From contig CAVSLD010000001.1 of NCBI GenBank assembly GCA_963728655.1, forward strand, positions 1 to 64,000: DNA of 64,000 nt, written 5' to 3'. This DNA is from Iamia sp963728655 (GTDB lineage: Bacteria; Actinomycetota; Acidimicrobiia; Acidimicrobiales; Iamiaceae). A program made the translations under genes and the position numbers. Under the pieces are notes generated by a model. That model was not told where the DNA came from, made no database searches, and saw nothing but the letters and a program-made list of their open reading frames with translations. This document shows, piece after piece, positions 51,296-57,662 of the stretch (positions within the stretch are counted from its first letter, which is position 1; each line of letters opens with the position of its first letter).

Positions 51296-52582
51296 ATGAC
51301 CGAGGTGGCCGACGCGACGGTGGGCGGACCCCCGGCGCCGACCGGGGCCGGGCTGGATGGGATCCCGTCGATCGACATGCTCGACCCCGCCACCCAGGAC
51401 CGGGTGGACGAGGTCTACGCCGAGCTCCACGCCGACGGGCACTGGATGGCCCGGGGCCCGATGTGGTCGACGGTCGTCAGCGACGCCGCGGCCCGCGAGC
51501 TGTGGCGCGACGACCGCTTCGCCACCCCGATGGCCGCCATGCTCGAGCTCCAGGGGATCACCGAGGGGCCGGTGCACGCCCGCACGCGCCGCAACGTCCT
51601 GGCCCTGGAGGGCGCCGACCACTCCCGGGTGCGCCGACTGGTCTCGCCCGCCTTCACGCCCCGGTCCGTGTCCCGCCTCCGTCCCCGGATGCGGTCGTAC
51701 CTGCACGACCGCCTCGACGAGGTCGGCCCCGCCGGCCACTGCGACCTGGTGCCGGCGGTGGCCGAGACCTACCCGATCGCCATCATCGGCGAGGTCGTCG
51801 GCGCCCCGCCCTCGGACTGGCCCCTCCTGTCCCGCCTGGCCGACACGATCATGGCGGTGGTCGGCTTCGAGGTGGCGAGCCGGCTCGACGAGATCGAGGC
51901 GGCCTACGCCGAGCTGGAGGCCTACATCGACGCCCTCGTGGCCGAGCGGCGGGCGCGACCGACCGACGACCTCCTGTCGGACCTGGTGGCGGCCAGCGAC
52001 GAGGACGGCGACCGGCTCACCTCGCTCGAGCTGCGCGACCTGGTCACCAGCCTGCTCCTCGGCGGCACCGACACCACCCGCAACCAGCTGGGCCTGGCCG
52101 TGCTGCGCCTCGTCCAGCACCCCGACCAGTGGGCCCGCCTGGGCGACGACCCCGACGCGGTGGTCGCCGCGGTCGACGAGGTCCTCCGCTTCGACCCCAC
52201 CGCCTCGGGCACCATGCGGGTGGCCAAGGAGGACGTCACCTACCGCGACGTCACCTTCCCCGTCGGCAGCCTGGTGATGCTGTCCTCCAGCGCCTCCAAC
52301 CGCGACCCGGAGGTCGTCGGGTGCCCACAGGCCTTCGACACCGCGGCCGAGCGGCCGGGGTGGACGTCGCTCACCTTCGGCACCGGCCCGCACTACTGCC
52401 TGGGCGCCAACCTGGCCCGGGCCGAGCTGCAGGAGGCCCTCACCATCCTCCCCGCCCGACTCGGCGATCTCCGCCTCGACGGCGAGGTGGAGATGAAGCC
52501 GTTCATGAGCCTCTACGGCCCCGCCCGCCTGCCCCTCGCCTTCACCCACCGGACCCGGGCCGAGGTCGCCGCCGAGCGCTGA
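51296..52582 (+). CDS. Cytochrome P450
   Basis: A 428-aa soluble bacterial P450. The I-helix oxygen-binding motif is LLLGGTDTTRNQ (about residue 255), the K-helix ExxR is in AAVDEVLRFDPTASGTMRVA (E, then R), and the haem loop is FGTGPHYCLGANLARAEL with the axial Cys (about residue 365). The N-terminus matches the 5' remnant at 47792. No ferredoxin partner is adjacent. The nearest types are actinobacterial steroid/alkanoate hydroxylases, but substrate is not assignable. Confidence 0.93.
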   Translation: MTEVADATVGGPPAPTGAGLDGIPSIDMLDPATQDRVDEVYAELHADGHWMARGPMWSTVVSDAAARELWRDDRFATPMAAMLELQGITEGPVHARTRRNVLALEGADHSRVRRLVSPAFTPRSVSRLRPRMRSYLHDRLDEVGPAGHCDLVPAVAETYPIAIIGEVVGAPPSDWPLLSRLADTIMAVVGFEVASRLDEIEAAYAELEAYIDALVAERRARPTDDLLSDLVAASDEDGDRLTSLELRDLVTSLLLGGTDTTRNQLGLAVLRLVQHPDQWARLGDDPDAVVAAVDEVLRFDPTASGTMRVAKEDVTYRDVTFPVGSLVMLSSSASNRDPEVVGCPQAFDTAAERPGWTSLTFGTGPHYCLGANLARAELQEALTILPARLGDLRLDGEVEMKPFMSLYGPARLPLAFTHRTRAEVAAER

Positions 52583-52621
52583 GTGGCCCCGGACCGGACG
52601 TCGGACCGACGAGGGCCCGCC

Positions 52622-53443
52622 CTACGCCAGGGACACCAGCCCCGTGTGGTCGTCGGTGGGCAGGTCGCCGACGGTGACGGCGGTGACCTCCGAGCGCAGC
52701 AGCTCGGCGTCGCCGCCGAGGACGGTGACGAAGGCGGTGTCGGCCGCGTCGCGCCCGGTGGCCACCCGGACCAGCGAGGGCCGGGGAGCCAGGCGGGTGG
52801 GGTCGAGGATGCGCCACCGCCCGTCGACGTGGGCCTCGACGACGGCGTGGAAGTCCATGGGCGACAGCCCGGGGGCGTAGACGCCGACCAGGCGGGCCGG
52901 CACCTCCAGGGCCCGCAGCACGGCGATGGCCAGGTGGGCGAAGTCGCGGCACACGCCCCGGCCCCGCAGCAGCGAGTCGACCGCGGTGTCGAGCGGACCG
53001 CTCGAGCCGGCCTCGTAGGTGAGCCGGCTGGCGGTCCACTGCCCGACCCCGGTCAACAGCTCGGGACCGACGGGCAGGTGGCCCAGCTCGTAGGCGGCGA
53101 ACCCGCTGAGCACGTCGGAGGGGCAGTAGCGGCTCTGGCGCAGGTAGGTGAGCTGCTCGTCGTCGAGGCCCGACGACGGCGCCGGCTCACCGCCGGCGGC
53201 GGCCTCCACGGTGGCGGCGTAGGCGATGCGCAGGGCGCCGACCGGGCTGCGCACCACGTGGGCCACCGACCCGTGGTCGGCCGCGACCACCTCGACGGGC
53301 AGGTCGACCCCGTCGACGGTGACCGCGACGATCTCCTCGGGCCGGGCCCCGGCCGACTGGGCCGGGGCCACCCGGAGGACGATGGTCGCCGGGTCGGTGA
53401 CGTCGAAGTCGAGCTCGCAGCCGACCCAGCGCGCCGCGCTCAC
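52622..53443 (-). CDS. Transglutaminase-like domain protein
   Basis: A 273-aa protein with an N-terminal beta-rich region (1-100) and a transglutaminase/protease-like core. The Cys-His-Asp triad is visible: Cys in GRGVCRDFAHL (about residue 165), His in MDFHAVVEAHVDGRWRILDP (about 200) and the Asp of LDPT. This is the DUF/SMART TGc type common in bacteria, probably a cytoplasmic peptidase or amidase. Confidence 0.88.
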   Translation of the reverse strand: MSAARWVGCELDFDVTDPATIVLRVAPAQSAGARPEEIVAVTVDGVDLPVEVVAADHGSVAHVVRSPVGALRIAYAATVEAAAGGEPAPSSGLDDEQLTYLRQSRYCPSDVLSGFAAYELGHLPVGPELLTGVGQWTASRLTYEAGSSGPLDTAVDSLLRGRGVCRDFAHLAIAVLRALEVPARLVGVYAPGLSPMDFHAVVEAHVDGRWRILDPTRLAPRPSLVRVATGRDAADTAFVTVLGGDAELLRSEVTAVTVGDLPTDDHTGLVSLA

Positions 53444-53603
53444 CCGCGGAGCGACGCGTCGGGGGGCGGTGCCACCCGTCCACGGTAACCGTGGGCCGGC
53501 GGATCGGGACCGGAGCCGTCAGGCGCGGGTCAGGCGCCGGCGGCGACCGCACGGCACGCACAACCCGGTTGCGGCGCGGGGCCGGGTCGACCACCGTGGC
53601 GCC

Positions 53604-53939
53604 GTGGCCACCCACATCCACCGCGTCACCGTGCGCGGCCGCTTCACCGGGCTCACCGACGCCCAGCGCGCCGCCCTGTGCGCCGTCGCCGACGACCACG
53701 AGGCCCTGACCGCCCGGTTCACGCCCGACGGAACGCTCGTCTACGACCGTTCCCTCGACTTCTTCAGCGTGCGCGTGGAGGTCCGGGAGCGGACCGACGA
53801 CGACGCCGGCGGCGACGAGGTGACGGCGCGGGCCGAGGCCGCCGGACGGGAGCGGGCCCAGCACCTGCTGGCCGACCTCGGCGTGACCGGACGGCTCCTG
53901 CGCACCACGAGCACCGACATGGCCTCGATCTGGCACTGA
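53604..53939 (+). CDS. DUF6204-like small protein
   Basis: A 111-aa protein beginning (GTG 53604) with THIHRVTVRGRFTGLTDAQR, then HEALTARFTPDGTLVYD and a C-terminal helix-strand LLADLGVTGRLLRTTSTDMA. This matches a small actinobacterial family I know as DUF6204, with no known role. Divergent from the transglutaminase-like gene across 160 nt. Confidence 0.75.
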   Translation: MATHIHRVTVRGRFTGLTDAQRAALCAVADDHEALTARFTPDGTLVYDRSLDFFSVRVEVRERTDDDAGGDEVTARAEAAGRERAQHLLADLGVTGRLLRTTSTDMASIWH

Positions 53940-54068
53940 GCCCGCCCGGACGGACCGAAGGGCGCGCCCGAGACGGACCGGAAGGCGCGGCCATCCGAGG
54001 GCGGGCGCGGGGTGTCGGCACCGGGTGGTGCGGGTCGGGCCGGGGCCCGGGGACGTTCGGGTGTCGGA

Positions 54069-54218
54069 TCAGGCCGCCGTGGTCTCGGTCGACGGGTCCT
54101 CCGCCGTCACGTCCTCGGTCACCAGGCGCAGGCGACGGGGCCGGAGCCCACGCCCCACCCGCGCCACCGCCCGGCCCAGGGCCTGGACGGCCCAGCAGAG
54201 GAACATGATCAGGATCAC
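54069..54218 (-). CDS. 49-aa single-span membrane peptide, paralogue of 50323-50451
   Basis: GTG at 54218. The peptide starts ILIMFLCWAVQALGR, followed by an Arg-rich stretch (GLRPRRLRL) and an acidic/Thr tail. The first 15 residues align with the peptide at 50323-50451 at I, L, F, CW, L and R. It lies 65 nt downstream of the DUF2254 stop on the same strand and shares the conserved 15-nt upstream element. Positive-inside topology suggests a cytoplasmic tail. Confidence 0.55.
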   Translation of the reverse strand: MILIMFLCWAVQALGRAVARVGRGLRPRRLRLVTEDVTAEDPSTETTAA

Positions 54219-54258
54219 GGGCCGAGCATGGACCGGTCGAGCGGCCCTGCCCACGGGT

Positions 54259-54273
54259 CGGGCACCCCTCCCC
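54259..54273 (-). promoter_or_regulatory. Conserved 15-nt element upstream of the 49-aa peptide gene
   Basis: Minus strand GGGGAGGGGTGCCCG at 54273-54259, near edge 41 nt before the start codon, identical in sequence and distance to the element at 50492-50506. In this copy it forms the right half of a hairpin GGCACCC/GGGTGCC (54280-54261) right after the DUF2254 stop. Confidence 0.45.
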
Positions 54274-54283
54274 GGGTGCCGCC

Positions 54284-55708
54284 TCAGCCCCCGAAGCGCG
54301 CCGCGTAGGCCTCCCGCACCCGGTCGCGGTCGCGGGGCAGCAGGTCGGCCGCCTCGCACCCCGCGACCACCAGCCGGGCCTGCTCCTCCAGCGGCGCCGC
54401 GGTGTCGGCCGAGGTCGTCGCCCGGCGCGCTCGGCACAGCAGGTGGAGGGCCTCCAGCAGGTACACGCAGACGGTGGGCTGGGCCCGGGCCGCCAGGCGC
54501 AGCTCGTCGAAGGCCAGGCCGACCACGGTGGCGTGGTCCGGAGCCTCGGGGCGCAGCAGGCGGCGGCCCTCGGCGTCAGCGCGGCCCCGGGGCGGCGCGT
54601 CGCGCTCGAGCAGCTCGTGGAGGACGGCGCACAGGTGGAAGATGGCGTCCTGGGCGGTGGTGGGGTCGTTGACCCCGGGCGAGAGGGCCCGCAGGCCGAC
54701 GTCGACGAGCTGGCGCACGCCGTAGGCGGCGTCCTGCTGGAGCGTGCGGCTCTCACCCACGTGGACCAGGGCCTGCACCCGGCGCTCCACCTCCGGCCGG
54801 GCGTCGGGCTCGGGGACCGGCCACACGGTGGCGAGGGGCGTGCCCGCGACCGCGTAGCGACCGACGTCGGACTCCAGGCGCACCACCCCGCCGGGCGGGG
54901 CCACGGCGAGCAGGGCGTCCGCGTCGACGTACTGGATCCAGCCGTTGGTCCCGAAGCGGACCTCGTGGCCGTCGACCGGCGGCGGGTCGACCACCGCACC
55001 GGGGTCCCCGGCGCCCGGAGCCGGCCAGTTCTGCTCCACACTGCGCAGCGAGTCGTCGGTGACCCCGTGGAGCAGCTCGCTCACGTCCATCGAGTGGGCG
55101 CTGTGGTTGATGAAGGCGATGGTGGCGAGGATGGCGGCCAGGCCCAGCAGCAGGGCCAGGGCCACCGACAGGTTGGGCACGACGGGCTGGCCGCTGTCGT
55201 CGAGGGCGTCGCGCACCGACCGCAGCACCACCAGGCAGTAGGTGAAGGTGCCCACCACGAGGCCCATGACCCGCTTGTTGAACGGGTCCCGGAAGAGGCT
55301 GTGCACCACCCGGGGCGAGTACTGGCTCGACGCCAGCTGGATCACCAGCAGCGAGATCGAGAAGGCGATGCCGGCCACCGTGATGGTCGCGGTGGCGACC
55401 GTGGACAGCACGGCCCGGGCGTTGTCGACGGTCGACTCGAGGATGAACGGCAGCCCGACGTCGTGCTCGGTGAGGTGGGCGTCGACCTCCAGGCTGACCT
55501 GCCCCAGCACCGCGCCGCCCAGCACGAACAGCATGGGGACGAAGAACAGGCTGCCCCGCACCCGGTCGAGGAGGGCCGCCAGTCCGATGCGCACCGGTCC
55601 ACCCTGCCACCCCGCCGCCGGGTCCGGCGGGAGCACCCGGGCCCGTGAGAGGGCCCGGAGCGGTGTCCTCCCCTCGGCGGCGGGGTCTGCGACGTGCTGG
55701 TCTGCCAT
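54284..55708 (-). CDS. DUF2254 family membrane protein
   Basis: A 474-aa protein with four N-terminal membrane helices (FFVPMLFVLGGAVLG; a segment ending TVAGIAFSISLLVIQLASSQ; GLVVGTFTYCLVVL; LSVALALLLGLAAILATIAF) and a cytoplasmic domain with ALSPGVNDPTTAQDAI, the DUF2254 signature. The start is uncertain: ATG 55708 is used, but homology begins near GTG 55594 (RIGLAALLDRVRGS). Function unknown. Confidence 0.85.
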   Translation of the reverse strand: MADQHVADPAAEGRTPLRALSRARVLPPDPAAGWQGGPVRIGLAALLDRVRGSLFFVPMLFVLGGAVLGQVSLEVDAHLTEHDVGLPFILESTVDNARAVLSTVATATITVAGIAFSISLLVIQLASSQYSPRVVHSLFRDPFNKRVMGLVVGTFTYCLVVLRSVRDALDDSGQPVVPNLSVALALLLGLAAILATIAFINHSAHSMDVSELLHGVTDDSLRSVEQNWPAPGAGDPGAVVDPPPVDGHEVRFGTNGWIQYVDADALLAVAPPGGVVRLESDVGRYAVAGTPLATVWPVPEPDARPEVERRVQALVHVGESRTLQQDAAYGVRQLVDVGLRALSPGVNDPTTAQDAIFHLCAVLHELLERDAPPRGRADAEGRRLLRPEAPDHATVVGLAFDELRLAARAQPTVCVYLLEALHLLCRARRATTSADTAAPLEEQARLVVAGCEAADLLPRDRDRVREAYAARFGG

Positions 55709-55840
55709 GCGACCGACGACCGAGAGGCGGCGACGGAGGTCATCGAGGCCCTGGCCGCCGCTCGAGGTGTGCTCGTCGCCGCGCTGCGTCCAGGGCCGGC
55801 ACCGCGGCGAGCAGGGTCGGTGGGCCGCACGGCCCCGGTC

Positions 55841-55897
55841 GAGCTCCCTGGCGACGGCCGAGCTCCCTGGCGACCGCCGAGCTCCCTCGCGACCGCC
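55841..55897. repeat. Three tandem 19-bp repeats upstream of a small gene
   Basis: GAGCTCCCTGGCGACGGCC, GAGCTCCCTGGCGACCGCC and GAGCTCCCTCGCGACCGCC follow without gaps at 55841-55859, 55860-55878 and 55879-55897. The array ends 39 nt before the ATG at 55937, a position suited to an operator or a 5' UTR element. Confidence 0.75.
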
Positions 55898-55936
55898 ATC
55901 CCCCTGGCTGTCACACCCGGCTGGGAGGATCGGGCC

Positions 55937-56296
55937 ATGGCCTTCGGACAGCAGTCAGGACCCCCCGCCACCTCGCGGCAGATGCGCGACCTCATGGCAC
56001 TGGTCACCGATGCCGGCCACATCGACCTGCGCGACGCGCGCGGGCCCCTGGGTCTCACCCAGCGCCAGGCCGGCGGCAAGTTCACCCGCGACGAGGCCGA
56101 CGCCCTCATCGGCCTGCTGGAGTCGGCGGCCGACGCCGACGGGCCCGGCGGTCCGCCCGGTGCCCTCGACGAGGGCCACCGCATCAGCCGCGAGGAGCGC
56201 AAGGCGGCCGAGGCCGCCCTGGCCCTGCGCGACGTCCCCGATGCCGTGCTGGCCGGCGAGCTCCAGCGCCGGGGCTGGGCCGTGATGGAGCCCTGA
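55937..56296 (+). CDS. Hypothetical 119-aa protein
   Basis: ATG at 55937 with GGGAGG 10 nt upstream. The protein is helical and soluble: RQMRDLMALVTDAGHIDLRD, LGLTQRQAGGKFTRDEADAL, then a Pro/Gly linker and a charged helix (SREERKAAEAALALRDVPDA) ending LQRRGWAVMEP. The middle segment resembles a degenerate helix-turn-helix. No family recognised. Upstream in-frame codons cover the 19-bp repeats and are unlikely to be translated. Confidence 0.65.
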   Translation: MAFGQQSGPPATSRQMRDLMALVTDAGHIDLRDARGPLGLTQRQAGGKFTRDEADALIGLLESAADADGPGGPPGALDEGHRISREERKAAEAALALRDVPDAVLAGELQRRGWAVMEP

Positions 56297-56317
56297 CCGA
56301 CCGGCGACGGCGGCCCG

Positions 56318-56384
56318 GCGGTCACGAGGTGCCAGGACGACCTGTCCATGGACACCGTGTGCCTGGACACTGTGTGCCTGGCAC
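56318..56384. repeat. Left copy of a repeat flanking the 52-aa gene
   Basis: Contains GCGGTCACGAGGTGCC (56318-56333) and GGACACTGTGTGCCTGGCAC (56365-56384), plus an internal partial duplicate GGACACCGTGTGCCTGG (56350-56366). Both elements recur at 56684-56730 on the other side of the small gene in the opposite order. Confidence 0.7.
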
Positions 56385-56485
56385 AACCTGTCCCACACGA
56401 CCACTGCGGGCGGATGGGGGCGCCGGCAGCGGTACCGTCCGCCCACCCGCCGTCGACGACCGCGGCCCGACGAAGGGACCCCGCC

Positions 56486-56644
56486 ATGCGCTACGAGTAC
56501 GACACCCAGGTGAACAAGGGCGACATCAACATGCGGTCGCTGGCCTCGGACCTCAACGCGCGGGGCGGCGACGGCTGGCGCCTGGCCCACGTCTACTCCC
56601 AGGGCGGCAACACGATCCTGATCTACGAGCGCGCCGTCGACTGA
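56486..56644 (+). CDS. Small DUF4177-like protein, 52 aa
   Basis: ATG at 56486. The compact alpha-beta sequence RYEYDTQ, LASDLNARGGDGWRLAHVYS and GGNTILIYERAVD fits the DUF4177 pattern (a strand, a helix with LN-RG--GW, then two strands). The short length matches that family. Flanked on both sides by copies of the same intergenic repeat. Confidence 0.75.
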   Translation: MRYEYDTQVNKGDINMRSLASDLNARGGDGWRLAHVYSQGGNTILIYERAVD

Positions 56645-56683
56645 TCCGCCGGTCCGCCGCCCGCGCCGACCCGTCGTCGGCCA

Positions 56684-56730
56684 GGACAGTGTGGGCCTGG
56701 CACACAGTGTCCACGCGGTCACGAGGTGCC
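56684..56730. repeat. Right copy of the repeat flanking the 52-aa gene
   Basis: GGACAGTGTGGGCCTGGCAC (56684-56703) matches the left copy at 18 of 20 positions, and GCGGTCACGAGGTGCC (56715-56730) matches all 16. The segment GGACAGTGTG...CACACAGTGTCC is itself an imperfect palindrome. Confidence 0.7.
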
Positions 56731-56734
56731 GGCG

Positions 56735-56848
56735 TCAGCGGTCGCCGGAGATGCGGCCTCGGAAGGTGACCAGGCCGCCCAGGACCACCAGCACGATGAT
56801 CACCGCGACGAGGCCGGCCTCGACCAGGCTCAGGCGGGCCAGCAGCAC
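56735..56848 (-). CDS. Possible 37-aa membrane peptide
   Basis: GTG at 56848 opens a frame coding for LLARLSLVEAGLVAVIIVLV and a short basic tail, one strong membrane helix. It overlaps the 3' end of the DsbA-family gene by 19 nt on the same strand. The hydrophobic composition is unlike the Arg/Pro-rich shadow frames of this DNA, but there is no family match. Confidence 0.35.
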   Translation of the reverse strand: MLLARLSLVEAGLVAVIIVLVVLGGLVTFRGRISGDR

Positions 56849-57585
56849 CGGATCACACGTCGCAGCCGTCGGGCCCGCAGGCGTCGCCGGCGCCGGTGGC
56901 GGCACTGGTCGCCGGTCGCCGCGACCGCGGCCTCCCGATCGGACCAGGCCCGGCGCAGGACCTTGCCCAGCACCTCGGGGGGCTGGGCGCCGGAGAGGCC
57001 CAGGCGCTCGTCGACGACGAAGAAGGGGACGCCGGTGACGTCCATCTGACGGGCGGCGGCGATGTCGGCGGCCACCGCGTCGGCGTGGGCGTCTCCGGCG
57101 AGGACCTCGTCGACCTCGGCCGGGTCGAGGCCCACGTCGACCGCGGCCTTCCGCAGTGTGTCGTGGCTGCCGATGGGGTCGCCGTCGGTGAAGTAGGCCC
57201 GGCCCAGGCGGTGCTTCAGGGCCACCTGCACATCCCGCTCGCGGGCGAGGTGGAGCAGGCGGTGGGCGTCGAAGGTGTTGCCGCTGATGGCCCGGTCGAA
57301 GCGGAAGTCGATGCCCCGCTCCGCCCCCAGGCTCACGATCCGGGCGGCGTTGGCCTTGATCTGGCCCACCGACGTGCCGTACTTCCGGGCCAGGGCCTCG
57401 GTGTGCTCCTCCGGCGTCTGGGTGACGGCGTGGGGGTCGAGCTGGAACGAGTGCAGCACCACCTCGACCCGGTCGGGACCCTCCAGGTCGTCGATCGCGG
57501 CCTCCAGGTTGGCCAGGCCGATGAAGCACCAGGGGCACACCACGTCGGACCACACGTCCACGGTCAGGGTCGTCGCATCGCTCAT
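56830..57585 (-). CDS. DsbA-family (FrnE-like) oxidoreductase
   Basis: A 251-aa thioredoxin-fold protein with active site CPWC (DVWSDVVCPWCFIG, about residue 17) and cis-Pro loop TGVPFFVVDERLGLSGAQP near 205. The helical insertion and lack of a signal peptide match cytoplasmic FrnE/2-hydroxychromene-2-carboxylate isomerase-like proteins. The final ~22 residues are Arg-rich with a Cys-Cys-Trp-Pro-Ala end, unlike the family, as if the original stop had been lost. ATG 57585 is well placed for the first strand. Confidence 0.85.
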   Translation of the reverse strand: MSDATTLTVDVWSDVVCPWCFIGLANLEAAIDDLEGPDRVEVVLHSFQLDPHAVTQTPEEHTEALARKYGTSVGQIKANAARIVSLGAERGIDFRFDRAISGNTFDAHRLLHLARERDVQVALKHRLGRAYFTDGDPIGSHDTLRKAAVDVGLDPAEVDEVLAGDAHADAVAADIAAARQMDVTGVPFFVVDERLGLSGAQPPEVLGKVLRRAWSDREAAVAATGDQCRHRRRRRLRARRLRRVIRCCWPA

Positions 57586-57662
57586 CAGGGGGTCCAACCG
57601 CCCCGGGCGGCCCGCTGTTCCGCCGGGTCGACCATGGGCGCCGCACCGGTGCGCCCGTAGGC

